From NCBI GenBank assembly GCA_963422675.2, contig CAXVYS010000009.1, forward strand, positions 1 through 64,000: a stretch of 64,000 nucleotides of DNA, in the 5' to 3' direction. The position numbers were made by a program, and so were the translations under genes. Origin of the DNA: UBA4416 sp963422675. Its GTDB lineage: Bacteria > Bacteroidota > Bacteroidia > B-17B0 > Aurantibacillaceae. Of the stretch, positions 44,646-53,126 are shown piece by piece (positions within the stretch are counted from its first letter, which is position 1; each line of letters opens with the position of its first letter). The notes beneath the pieces are model-generated. The model worked only from the letters and a program-made list of their open reading frames with translations. It ran no database searches and was not told the origin of the DNA.

Positions 44646-45287
44646 ATGAAAAAAACGTTTATTCTCTTAGCAATGCTTCTTGGACAAATAGTAACATTCG
44701 GACAAGCAGAATCTAAGGCTGTTCTTCCGAAAAGAAATACCGTTTATTTTGAAGTTTTTGGGCAAGGTTTGTATAACTCGTTTTCTTACGATAGGCTTTA
44801 TCGCTTGGATAAAAAAGTTAAAACCTCATTTACTGCGGGTTTGACATTAATTCCAGCTAGAGAGCTTTTTGTATTAGGAGCACCTGTTTCTTACAATTTT
44901 ATATTTGGACAAAAAAATCACCATTTAGAATTGGGATTAGGTTTTACCTTAATGTATTTGAGAGAAGGGAGGGTCAATGCATCAGAAGGCTATACCGATC
45001 AAAATGGAGTAAATCAAACCTATAATTATTTAGGACATAGTAATAATTTCTATTCCTTTTTTACCCCTAAAATTGGGTATCGTTTTCAAAAACCTACAGG
45101 AGGATTTTTCATGAGGGTAGCACTTACTCCACCCATTGCAGGAATAAACAGACTCGGAGGGATGAAAGGTGGAAAATATGATACAGGAGATTGGACCGAA
45201 ACGCAATATTTTTCGAGCGCTGCATTTTTTGAATCTTATAAAATATTTCCGTGGGCAGGAATAAGTTTCGGTTATACCTTAAAATAA
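44646..45287 (+). CDS. Outer-membrane beta-barrel protein
   Basis: The 213-residue product has a signal peptide (FILLAMLLGQIVTFGQ). Repeated amphipathic strands follow (TVYFEVFGQGLYNSFSYDRL, NHHLELGLGFTLMYLREGR, GGFFMRVALTPPIAGI), and it ends with an aromatic strand (ISFGYTLK). It is probably a small outer-membrane barrel. No function is recognised. It is the last gene before the right end of the island. Confidence 0.7.
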   Translation: MKKTFILLAMLLGQIVTFGQAESKAVLPKRNTVYFEVFGQGLYNSFSYDRLYRLDKKVKTSFTAGLTLIPARELFVLGAPVSYNFIFGQKNHHLELGLGFTLMYLREGRVNASEGYTDQNGVNQTYNYLGHSNNFYSFFTPKIGYRFQKPTGGFFMRVALTPPIAGINRLGGMKGGKYDTGDWTETQYFSSAAFFESYKIFPWAGISFGYTLK

Positions 45288-45683
45288 AAATTGCAAATAA
45301 CAGCTTTTCTGTAATTCGGATATTTATTTTTATTCCCTCAAAGCATTCGTTTTTCGCTCATTAATGCACTTATGGTTAAGGTGGCAAAAATGGATTGAAA
45401 ATCCAAAAAGTGCAGTAGAAATTTAAGAAAAGCGGCTATATACCCTCTAAGATTATTAGCAGAATTACCCCATTTTGTACATCCAAAAAAAGCTCTTATA
45501 TTAGCTCCATAATTCTTTGAAATACTGCCGAGCATTAAATGGTTTACTTAGCCCTTCTAATGCTTCTAAATAAACAAATTAGCAATACTTATGTAATAGT
45601 TGTTACTAATTTGTTACTTATACAACCTTAGTTCCTCTATATACTTCTGAAAACTAGATTGTTAGGGCGGTTTTATGAATTCC
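45288..45683. other. Right end of the island, no gene
   Basis: The stretch carries TTGTTACTAATTTGTTACTT (about 45599-45620), similar to the ACCCATTTGTTACTCGG segment near the left end, and the inverted repeat at 45672-45683. A minus-strand frame (45338-45535) lacks protein character. Confidence 0.5.
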
Positions 45684-45690
45684 CAATTTG
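45684..45690. other. Right flanking direct repeat CAATTTG (attR-like)
   Basis: Copy of CAATTTG at 38580-38586. It is followed by CGACTTCAA, the mirror of the TTGAAGTCG left of the first copy, so the uninterrupted site would be a 25-bp near-palindrome (12-bp arms, one central T). Confidence 0.7.
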
Positions 45691-46001
45691 CGACTTCAAG
45701 TTGGGGTGGTACAAGAAAATTACCTTACGCATTTACAGAGCATGGTGTTTTAATGCTTTCCAGCGTTTTAAATAGCGAAAGAGCAATTTCAGTTAACATT
45801 CAGATTATGCGTATTTTTAGTAAAATTCGCCGGTTATTGGCAGATAATTCAGAATTACGCATCGCAATTGACAAAATTCGAAGGAAAACAGAGAATAATA
45901 CTAAAAATATAGAGGTAGTATTTAAATAGTTAGATGAGTTGATTGAAAAACAGGAAACACCCGTAAAAAGGAATCAAATTGGGTTTAATACATCAGTTTA
46001 A
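45684..46001 (+). pseudogene. ORF6N-domain protein, 3' part, interrupted
   Basis: The frame reads QFATSSWGGTRKLPYAFTEH, GVLMLSSVLNSERAISVNIQ and IRRKTENNTKNIEVVFK. These are typical of the region after an ORF6N domain. An in-frame TAG follows VVFK, then LDELIEKQETPVKRNQIGF continues to TAA at 45999. Homologues read through here (VVF-K/Q-Y-LDELI), so TAG is a nonsense mutation. The 5' half is at 38354-38597. Confidence 0.75.
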
Positions 46002-46329
46002 ATTGATGGCCGTCATTTACACTCTCCAAATGTTACAAATCCGGTTAATTAATCGTTAAAATCATTTTATGAAAACGATAATGAATGAAATTACCCAAAT
46101 AAGTTGATTTTTCATGAAATCAGCACATTATAGGTTAAATTTGAGTGATTTTCGCTAAAAATCGATGAAATATAGCGGGAAATCAGCGCTAACCTTCTAA
46201 AATCCATTTTCTCATCCAATAATTTTAGGAACTAATTGAAACACAGGAAAATCACTCTTGTCGAAACCCGATGATAAACTTGCATCCTACCTTAAAAATT
46301 AGTACTTTTGCGCCCTTATAAAATTAATC
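46002..46329. other. Intergenic region before typA
   Basis: This stretch of about 330 bases holds no gene. It contains the predicted typA promoter at 46280-46310 and otherwise AT-rich sequence. Confidence 0.5.
46280..46310 (+). promoter_or_regulatory. Promoter of typA
   Basis: TTG at 46280-46282 and TACTTTTG at 46303-46310 (20-base spacing) match the Bacteroidota -33/-7 consensus exactly. The ATG of typA is 20 bases downstream. Confidence 0.7.
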
Positions 46330-48141
46330 ATGTCAGAAATTAGAAACATTGCCATTATTGCCCATGTCGATCACGGGAAAACAACATTAGTAGATAAAAT
46401 TTTACACCAGTGTAATTTATTCAGAGAAAATCAGGCATCAGGAGAATTGATCCTTGATAACAACGACTTAGAGCGTGAACGTGGAATTACCATTTTGGCA
46501 AAAAACGTTTCTGTAGTGTATAAAGGAACTAAAATTAACATCATCGATACTCCTGGTCACGCGGACTTTGGAGGAGAAGTGGAACGTACGTTAAACATGG
46601 CGGACGGTGTAATTTTATTAGTAGATGCTTTTGAAGGGCCAATGCCTCAAACGCGTTTCGTTACTCAAAAAGCGATTGCTGCCGGCAAAAAAGCCATTGT
46701 AGTAATTAATAAAGTAGATAAACCAAACTGTCGTCCTGAAGAAGTTCATGATAACGTATTTGATTTATTCTTTAACCTTGAGGCTACAGAAGATCAGTTA
46801 AACTTCCCAACAGTTTACGGTTCAAGTAAACAAGGTTGGATGGGTGCTGATTACAAAACACCAACAACAGATGTAACTTATTTATTAGATACGATTTTAG
46901 AAAGTATCCCAACAGCTCCTGAGCGTGTAGGAACTTTACAAATTCAAATTACGTCATTGGATTACTCTTCTTTCATTGGCCGTATTGCCGTGGGTCGTGT
47001 ATTCCGTGGTATTATTAAAGAAAATATGCCGGTGAGCGTTGTAAAACGTGATGGCAGAATTCAAAAATCACGTATCAAAGAATTATTCGTTTTTGAAGGT
47101 TTAGGAAAAATTAAAGTTACCGAAGTTCAAACAGGTGATATTTGTGCGTTTACAGGAATTGAAGGTTTTGAAATTGGCGATACAGTAGCTGATTTTGAAA
47201 ATCCGGAAGCAATGCCAACCATGAAAATTGATGAACCAACCATGAGTATGTTGTTCACCATCAATAACTCTCCATTCTTTGGTAAAGACGGTAAATTTGT
47301 AACATCCCGTCACTTACGTGATCGTTTGTACAAAGAATTAGAGAAAAACTTAGCCATGAGAGTTGAAGAAACATCTTCTCCTGATTCTTATTTGGTATTT
47401 GGTCGTGGTATCCTCCATTTATCTGTATTAATTGAAACCATGCGTCGTGAGGGGTATGAATTACAATTAGGTCAGCCACAGGTTATCGTGAAAGAGATCG
47501 ATGGTCAGAAATGTGAGCCAATTGAGGTATTAACCGTGGATGTTCCTCAGGAATCTGCATCTAAAGTAATCGATTTGGTAACACAACGTAAAGGTAATTT
47601 ATTGATCATGGAAGCAAAAGGAGATTTAACTCATATTGAGTTCGAAATCCCTTCACGTGGTATCATTGGGTTACGTAACAACGTATTAACGGCTACAGCA
47701 GGTGAGGCTATTATGGCTCACCGTTTTAAAGCTTACGAACCATGGAAAGGCCCAATTCCTAGCCGTATTGCCGGTGTATTGATCTCTAAAGATAAAGGAA
47801 CAGCAGTTGCTTATTCTATTGATAAATTACAGGATCGTGGTAAGTTTTTTGTTGAAGCAGGTGACGAAATTTACCCGGGTATGGTTATCGGGGAGCACAT
47901 TCGCCCTGATGATTTAGTGGTTAACATCTGTACAGAAAAACAATTAACCAATATGCGTGCGTCAGGTACTGATGATAAAATGCGTATTGTACCAAAAATC
48001 AACTTCAGTTTAGAAGAAGCAATGGAATACATACAAGGTGACGAATATGTTGAAATTACTCCAGCATTTATCCGTCTGCGTAAGATCTATTTAGATGAGA
48101 ACGAACGTAAACGTATGGGTAAAACATTAGTTTCTAAATAA
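46330..48141 (+). CDS. typA: Translational GTPase TypA/BipA
   Basis: The 603-residue product has G1 AHVDHGKTTLVDKI, G2 ERERGITILAKN, G3 DTPGHADFGGEVERT and G4 NKVDKPNCRP. The C-terminal half has GRGILHLSVLIETMRREGYE and the BipA-specific tail. It is a ribosome-associated GTPase of the EF-G group, needed in stress and cold. Length is normal. A consensus promoter and a downstream hairpin show that it is a single-gene unit. Confidence 0.97.
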   Translation: MSEIRNIAIIAHVDHGKTTLVDKILHQCNLFRENQASGELILDNNDLERERGITILAKNVSVVYKGTKINIIDTPGHADFGGEVERTLNMADGVILLVDAFEGPMPQTRFVTQKAIAAGKKAIVVINKVDKPNCRPEEVHDNVFDLFFNLEATEDQLNFPTVYGSSKQGWMGADYKTPTTDVTYLLDTILESIPTAPERVGTLQIQITSLDYSSFIGRIAVGRVFRGIIKENMPVSVVKRDGRIQKSRIKELFVFEGLGKIKVTEVQTGDICAFTGIEGFEIGDTVADFENPEAMPTMKIDEPTMSMLFTINNSPFFGKDGKFVTSRHLRDRLYKELEKNLAMRVEETSSPDSYLVFGRGILHLSVLIETMRREGYELQLGQPQVIVKEIDGQKCEPIEVLTVDVPQESASKVIDLVTQRKGNLLIMEAKGDLTHIEFEIPSRGIIGLRNNVLTATAGEAIMAHRFKAYEPWKGPIPSRIAGVLISKDKGTAVAYSIDKLQDRGKFFVEAGDEIYPGMVIGEHIRPDDLVVNICTEKQLTNMRASGTDDKMRIVPKINFSLEEAMEYIQGDEYVEITPAFIRLRKIYLDENERKRMGKTLVSK

Positions 48142-48209
48142 TTATTATCGCCTTTAGCAGCTTGTTCCGAATTTACTTCGGGAGAATAGATAGGTGAGAC
48201 AATTGATTT

Positions 48210-48249
48210 AAAAGGCAAAGAATAACTTCAGGTTTTCTTTGCCTTTTTT
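48210..48249 (+). terminator. Terminator of typA
   Basis: The stem AAAAGGCAAAGAA (48210-48222) pairs with TTCTTTGCCTTTT (48235-48247) and runs into a T-rich stretch. It lies about 70 bases after the typA stop. Confidence 0.8.
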
Positions 48250-48274
48250 GTTCCTTTTTTTGAATTTTAACTTA

Positions 48275-48282
48275 TAACTTTG
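48275..48282 (+). promoter_or_regulatory. Promoter -7 box of the dCMP deaminase
   Basis: TAACTTTG matches TAnnTTTG and lies 9 bases before ATG 48292. A TTG at 48248-48250 gives a slightly long spacing of 24. The box overlaps the TTG at 48280, so the ATG is the better start. Confidence 0.4.
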
Positions 48283-48291
48283 AACTTGCTT

Positions 48292-48747
48292 ATGAAACCA
48301 TCTTTTGATGAAATATATATGGAACTGGCCGAAAAGCTGGCTTTGCGCTCACATTGTGTAAAAGCTCAGGTTGGTGCAGTACTTACCAAAGATACACGTA
48401 TTGTTTCCTTAGGGTATAACGGGCCACCTGCAGGTACCCATAATTGCGATATTGAGTGGCCCGAAGAAGGTTGCGCCCGCGATAGTAAAGGAAGTTGTTC
48501 TTTGGCCTTACATGCTGAGCAAAATGCGATCCTGTACGCTGTAAAAAATAATATGGCTATTGAAGGAACCACCTTATATGTTACCTTATCTCCCTGTATT
48601 GCCTGTGCAAGAGTTATTTTTACAACAGGAATTAAAAAAGTGTATTACAAAAATAGCTATGCCGAATACAAAAAAATACCTACCGATGAAGGTGTGGAGT
48701 TTTTGAGAAAATTTGGAGTAGAAGTAGTTCGTTATCCAGCTAAGTAA
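48292..48747 (+). CDS. Deoxycytidylate (dCMP) deaminase family protein
   Basis: I start at ATG 48292 (MKPSFDEIYMELAEKLALRS), giving 151 residues. Zinc ligands are HAEQNAI (catalytic Glu next to the His ligand) and SPCIACA (Cys pair). NGPPAGTHNCDIEWP and CARDSKG match the dCMP/ComE-type deaminases. It should deaminate dCMP to dUMP for dTTP synthesis. Downstream is an unrelated secreted protein. Confidence 0.9.
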   Translation: MKPSFDEIYMELAEKLALRSHCVKAQVGAVLTKDTRIVSLGYNGPPAGTHNCDIEWPEEGCARDSKGSCSLALHAEQNAILYAVKNNMAIEGTTLYVTLSPCIACARVIFTTGIKKVYYKNSYAEYKKIPTDEGVEFLRKFGVEVVRYPAK

Positions 48748-48784
48748 GTTCGTGAGCCGTTATAAACTATAAATAGTATTTAAG

Positions 48785-49165
48785 ATGTATTTAAGGATAA
48801 TTTTTTGTGTTCTGTTTTCATTGTTTCTTCAAAACGCTTGTTTGGCGCAAGAAAGTGGAGGGAAGTCTGATCCTCCTAAAAAGGATCAGTCATTAAAGAG
48901 TAAACGTAAACTCCGTAAGGAAGATAAAAAACAATGGAAAGAAGACCGAAGGAATAAACGTGCTGAGGAAAAGAAAATACGCGATCATCATAAACGGATT
49001 CAGACAAAAGAAGTTCGTAAACGCATGAAGCGGAGTAAACAAACCGCTACCCGAAATCATGACCATAAAAGAGAACCGTTTTTTCAACGCCTGTTTAAGA
49101 AAAAGAATAAAGGAAAACGGGTTAAGCAGCCTAAAGAAAAAACATCGAAAGTAAAACAGTATTAG
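48785..49165 (+). CDS. Secreted Lys/Arg-rich small protein
   Basis: The 126-residue product has a signal peptide (IIFCVLFSLFLQNACLAQ). A very basic, helical mature part follows (KSKRKLRKEDKKQWKEDRRN, RKRMKRSKQTATRNHDHKRE). Such basic proteins may bind nucleic acids or acidic polymers outside the cytoplasm; none is certain. It lies 37 bases after the deaminase gene and before a hairpin. Confidence 0.65.
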   Translation: MYLRIIFCVLFSLFLQNACLAQESGGKSDPPKKDQSLKSKRKLRKEDKKQWKEDRRNKRAEEKKIRDHHKRIQTKEVRKRMKRSKQTATRNHDHKREPFFQRLFKKKNKGKRVKQPKEKTSKVKQY

Positions 49166-49261
49166 GCTTTGCATTTTGATTAACTTTTTAAGGCATCCTT
49201 AAAATAAACCACTTATTCGGAAAAAGTAACCACTTACCAATTTAAACACTCCAATTAAGAG

Positions 49262-49283
49262 AACGGCTTTAAGCCGTTTTTTT
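49262..49283 (+). terminator. Terminator before the TonB-receptor operon
   Basis: AACGGCTT (49262-49269) and AAGCCGTT (49271-49278) form an almost perfect palindrome followed by seven T. It ends transcription from the upstream genes. Confidence 0.7.
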
Positions 49284-49394
49284 ATAATTCGTAATATTGT
49301 GTTAATTCTTGTTAACCAAACTGGTTTTTGCAGATAAATGAAGGCTTAATAACCATCAGGAAATCAGAATATTACAAATAATTAACACAAAAAC

Positions 49395-49425
49395 TTGCAC
49401 TATTTGCCTATCATTTATATATTTA
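49395..49425 (+). promoter_or_regulatory. Promoter of the TonB-receptor operon
   Basis: TTG at 49395-49397 and TATATTTA at 49418-49425, 20 bases apart, fit the consensus with one mismatch in the -7 box. The operon starts at 49466. Confidence 0.5.
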
Positions 49426-49465
49426 TCCGCTCGTACAAAAAGAACTTAATCAAAAAACTATCAAT

Positions 49466-52400
49466 ATGTTAAGAAAAATTTACTTTTCCATTATAACACT
49501 TTTAATAGCTGGCACCTCTGCGATAGCCCAAAACACTGGCGGTGCAATCAAAGTATTATTGAAAGACAAGTCAAACGGAGAAACTATTCCTTTTGCCAAT
49601 GTTGTTGCCTATCAGGGCGGTGTTCAAGTGGGTGTAGCTACTACAGATATGGATGGTTATGCTACTATCAAACCATTAACTCCCGGTAAATATGATGTTA
49701 AGGGAGTGTATGTAGGGTATCAGGCTGCAGAAACCAAAGGTGTAATTGTAGGTGAATCTAAAACAGCTTATATCACTATTGAACTTACAAATGGAGAAGG
49801 AGTAAGATTGGACGAGGTAGTAATTACTGAATATGCAGAGCCATTAATTGATGGGGATATGAAATCAGGTGGTACTGTTACGAGAGAAGAATATCAAAAT
49901 ATGGCTACCAAAAATATTAACTCGGTAGCAGCTACAACAGCCGGTGTATTCCAGGCAGATGAAGGTTCTGCATTAAATGTACGTGGTGGTCGTTCAAACA
50001 ATACAACTTATTTTGTGGATGGAGTAAAAGTAATTGGCGGTAACGCACTTCCTCAGCAAAGTGTTGAACAAATCTCTGTAATTACGGGTGGTCTTCCTGC
50101 TCAGTATGGTGATGCGACAGCGGGTGTTATCTCAATTACAACAAGGGGTCCTCAAAGTAAATTCTTTGGAGGAGTAGAGTTGATCTCTTCTCAGTTAACG
50201 GATAAATACGGATATAACTCTTTAGGTTTTTCAGTAGGTGGACCGGTATATCAAAAAAGAGATTCAACAGGAGCTAAAAAACCGGTAATCGGTTTCTTCC
50301 TTGCTGGTCAGGGTACTTACGAAAAAGATCCTTCACCATCTTATAACAGTTTATATAAATTAAAGGATGATAAATTAAAAGACCTTGAAAAAACACCTTT
50401 AACCTTATCTCCAACAGGAACAGGATTTTTACCGTCGTTATTGTATGTTACAAAAGACGATATGGAAAAAATCAAAACACGTCAAAACGTAGCAAGCAGG
50501 TCTATCCAGTTAAACGGTAAATTAGATTTTAAACTGGCACCTAATACTAACTTAACATTAGGTGGTGCATTCGATTACGGTAATGCTCATAATTATGTTT
50601 ACGATTATTCCTTATTCAATCCCCAAAATAATCCTCAAACCATTAATACAACCTGGAGAACTTATGCACGTATTAATCAAAAATTCGGCGGGCCTCAAAC
50701 AGGATCTGAAAAAGAAAAAACTCAGTCGTCAATCACCAATGCATACTTTACTTTCTTAGCGAGTTACGAACAAACAAAATCTAAAACACAGGATGATACT
50801 CACAAAGACAAATTATTTAATTACGGTTACATTGGTAAATTCAATTATAATATAGATACTAACCGTTTAGTGCTTAACGGAAATCAGGATAGTCTTTATC
50901 TTCAAAAATCAGTAAACGTGAGAGGTCCTGTTACATTCGAAAGAAGTGATATTAACTCAACGTCGGCAAACTATACTTCCCAGGTATTTGATTATTTTGG
51001 AACCATGCCAACGATTAACTCTGTTCAAACGGCTAATGGCCAGGTAAACGGTGACAGACCGAATGGGATCTTTTCATTGTTTTTACCTACAGGTCGTCAA
51101 TACAACGGGTATTCTATTCAAAATAATACACAATTACGTTTTACCTCCAGTTTCTCTGCCGATTTTAAAAACCATGCTCTTATGGTAGGGGTTGAGTATG
51201 ATCAAAGAAATAACAGTTCTTATTCTGTTAACCCGATTGGGTTATGGGAAAGGATGAGAATATTGGTGAATAGCCATTTAGAAAAATCTCAAGGCCCTGC
51301 TTACCAGGTTCCTAACAGTGATCCTAATGCTCCTCCTACTTATTTTTCAAGATGGACTTACAACGAAGCTGACCAAACTCAAATTGATAAATCTTTAAGA
51401 GAATTAGCAGGAACAACTATTACCGATCAACGAATTATTAATACAGATGCCTTAAATCCTGACGAGCTTAAATTAAGTATGTTCAGCGCAAACGATTTAT
51501 TATTAAACGGAAATGCTTTAGTAGATTACTACGGGTATGATTATTTAGGAAATAAAGATAAAAACTCTACGTCTATTGATAAGTTCTTAAACGCTAAAGA
51601 TGGTAATGGAAATAACACATTTCATGTTGGAGCATTCAAACCAATTTATGTAGCAGGTTATATCCAGGATAAATTTGATTTCAAAGATATCAAGTTTAAC
51701 GTTGGGGTACGTATCGATCGTTTTGATGCCAACCAAAAAGTATTAAAAGATAAGTATCTTTTTCATGAAGCTTATACAGCAGGCGAAAAATCGCCTAACA
51801 AACCGGATAATATCGGAAATGATTATGTAGTATATACTGCAGGGCAGGGAAGTACTGATATCGTTGGTTACAGAAATGGAGATACCTGGTATAATGCAGA
51901 AGGTAAAGAGGTAAGTGATCCTAACTCTTTAACAAAAGACGGAAGGGTAAATCCAATGTTGAAAAATCCTGAGTTTGCTGCTAAAAATGCATTCAGTACA
52001 TCTGCATTTAAGGATTACAAACCACAGATCAATGTAATGCCCCGTATAGCTTTCTCATTCCCTATTTCTGACGTGGCAAACTTCTTTGCTCACTATGACG
52101 TGTTAACTCAACGTCCTTCAGAGGTTGATTTCCGTTTCGATCCAAAAGATTATTATTTCTTTAACTATACATCAGCTAACCCTTATTTAGCTAACTCTAA
52201 TTTAAAACCTACAAGAACGATTGATTATGAGTTAGGGTATAACCAGATCTTAAATGAGAAAAAAAATGCGGCTATTAAAATTACAGCATTCTACCGCGAA
52301 TTAAGAGATCAGATTACTACTCAAACGTTAAATCAGGCATATCCTAAAACATACTATACTACAGTAAACAGAGATTTTGGTACTGTAAAAGGCTTAAGTG

Positions 52401-53119
52401 CAGAGTTTGATTTACGTAGAACAGGTGGTGTTTCATTAACCGCAAACTATACCTTACAATTTGCTGATGGTTCAGGTTCAAACGCAGGTTCAGGAGCAAA
52501 TCTTGCTAGTTCAGGTCAGCCTAATTTACGTGTAACATTACCGTTAGATTATGATCAACGTCACAACATCACTATCAACTTAGATTACCGTTTCGGAGAA
52601 GGAAAAGATTACAAAGGCCCTCAATTTAACCGTAAGAAAAAAGGAGAAAGCCAAACTGTACAAATTTTCCAGAACATGGGAGCTAACATGATTTTCCATA
52701 TTGGTTCAGGAACACCTTATACACGTTATGTTGCAGCTGTACCGGTTGGTGGTAAATCTTCCATTGCAGGTTCTTTAAATGGATCTAACAAACCTTGGCA
52801 GTTCAGATCAGATTTAAGAATTGATAAAAACATTGAGTTAACCTGGGGGAAAAAAGAAAGCGATAGCCGTAAAACAGCTAACTTAAATATTTACTTACAA
52901 GTATTGAATTTATTAAATACAAGAAACATTTTAGGAGTGTATAATTATACCGGTAACCCTGATGATGATGGTTATTTAGCTTCGCCTCAAGGACAAACAT
53001 TTACAAGAAGCAATGCTAATCCGGTAGCATTTACGGATCAATACAATATTTACATTAACAACCCGGGTAATTACGCCCGTCCACGTACTATAAGAATAGG
53101 TGTGTTATTAGATTTTTAA
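49466..53119 (+). CDS. TonB-dependent receptor with carboxypeptidase-regulatory domain
   Basis: The 1217-residue product has a signal peptide (ITLLIAGTSAIAQ), a CarboxypepD_reg-like domain (about 25-110, GETIPFANVVAYQGGVQVG) and a plug (about 115-235, VRGGRSNNTTYFVDGVKVIG, PAQYGDATAGVISI). A long outer-membrane barrel ends NYARPRTIRIGVLLDF. It is large for the class. Substrate is unknown. The stop is seven bases from the next gene, so receptor, 1440-residue protein and PorV-like protein form one operon. Confidence 0.9.
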   Translation: MLRKIYFSIITLLIAGTSAIAQNTGGAIKVLLKDKSNGETIPFANVVAYQGGVQVGVATTDMDGYATIKPLTPGKYDVKGVYVGYQAAETKGVIVGESKTAYITIELTNGEGVRLDEVVITEYAEPLIDGDMKSGGTVTREEYQNMATKNINSVAATTAGVFQADEGSALNVRGGRSNNTTYFVDGVKVIGGNALPQQSVEQISVITGGLPAQYGDATAGVISITTRGPQSKFFGGVELISSQLTDKYGYNSLGFSVGGPVYQKRDSTGAKKPVIGFFLAGQGTYEKDPSPSYNSLYKLKDDKLKDLEKTPLTLSPTGTGFLPSLLYVTKDDMEKIKTRQNVASRSIQLNGKLDFKLAPNTNLTLGGAFDYGNAHNYVYDYSLFNPQNNPQTINTTWRTYARINQKFGGPQTGSEKEKTQSSITNAYFTFLASYEQTKSKTQDDTHKDKLFNYGYIGKFNYNIDTNRLVLNGNQDSLYLQKSVNVRGPVTFERSDINSTSANYTSQVFDYFGTMPTINSVQTANGQVNGDRPNGIFSLFLPTGRQYNGYSIQNNTQLRFTSSFSADFKNHALMVGVEYDQRNNSSYSVNPIGLWERMRILVNSHLEKSQGPAYQVPNSDPNAPPTYFSRWTYNEADQTQIDKSLRELAGTTITDQRIINTDALNPDELKLSMFSANDLLLNGNALVDYYGYDYLGNKDKNSTSIDKFLNAKDGNGNNTFHVGAFKPIYVAGYIQDKFDFKDIKFNVGVRIDRFDANQKVLKDKYLFHEAYTAGEKSPNKPDNIGNDYVVYTAGQGSTDIVGYRNGDTWYNAEGKEVSDPNSLTKDGRVNPMLKNPEFAAKNAFSTSAFKDYKPQINVMPRIAFSFPISDVANFFAHYDVLTQRPSEVDFRFDPKDYYFFNYTSANPYLANSNLKPTRTIDYELGYNQILNEKKNAAIKITAFYRELRDQITTQTLNQAYPKTYYTTVNRDFGTVKGLSAEFDLRRTGGVSLTANYTLQFADGSGSNAGSGANLASSGQPNLRVTLPLDYDQRHNITINLDYRFGEGKDYKGPQFNRKKKGESQTVQIFQNMGANMIFHIGSGTPYTRYVAAVPVGGKSSIAGSLNGSNKPWQFRSDLRIDKNIELTWGKKESDSRKTANLNIYLQVLNLLNTRNILGVYNYTGNPDDDGYLASPQGQTFTRSNANPVAFTDQYNIYINNPGNYARPRTIRIGVLLDF

Positions 53120-53126
53120 TTTATAA

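Larger units (their letters stand above)
38587..45683. mobile_element. 7.1 kb genomic island inserted in an ORF6N gene
   Basis: The ends are 12-bp perfect inverted repeats: GGAATTCATAAA at 38587-38598 and TTTATGAATTCC at 45672-45683. CAATTTG repeats lie outside them. The left end (38595-38660) has several short repeats of the type GCCTAATGG/GCCTAATTC/AACCTAAAA, like recombinase arm sites. A gene with a tyrosine-recombinase N-terminus starts at 38833. The recombinase is truncated by an in-frame fusion, so the element looks immobile. Cargo is a methyltransferase C-terminus, a putative nuclease, a nucleotidyltransferase fragment and several hypothetical or secreted proteins. Confidence 0.7.

Noticed and set aside
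45338..45535. Minus-strand 65-residue frame near the right end of the island
   Set aside because: No recognisable domain, atypical composition, and it lies in the attachment-site region.
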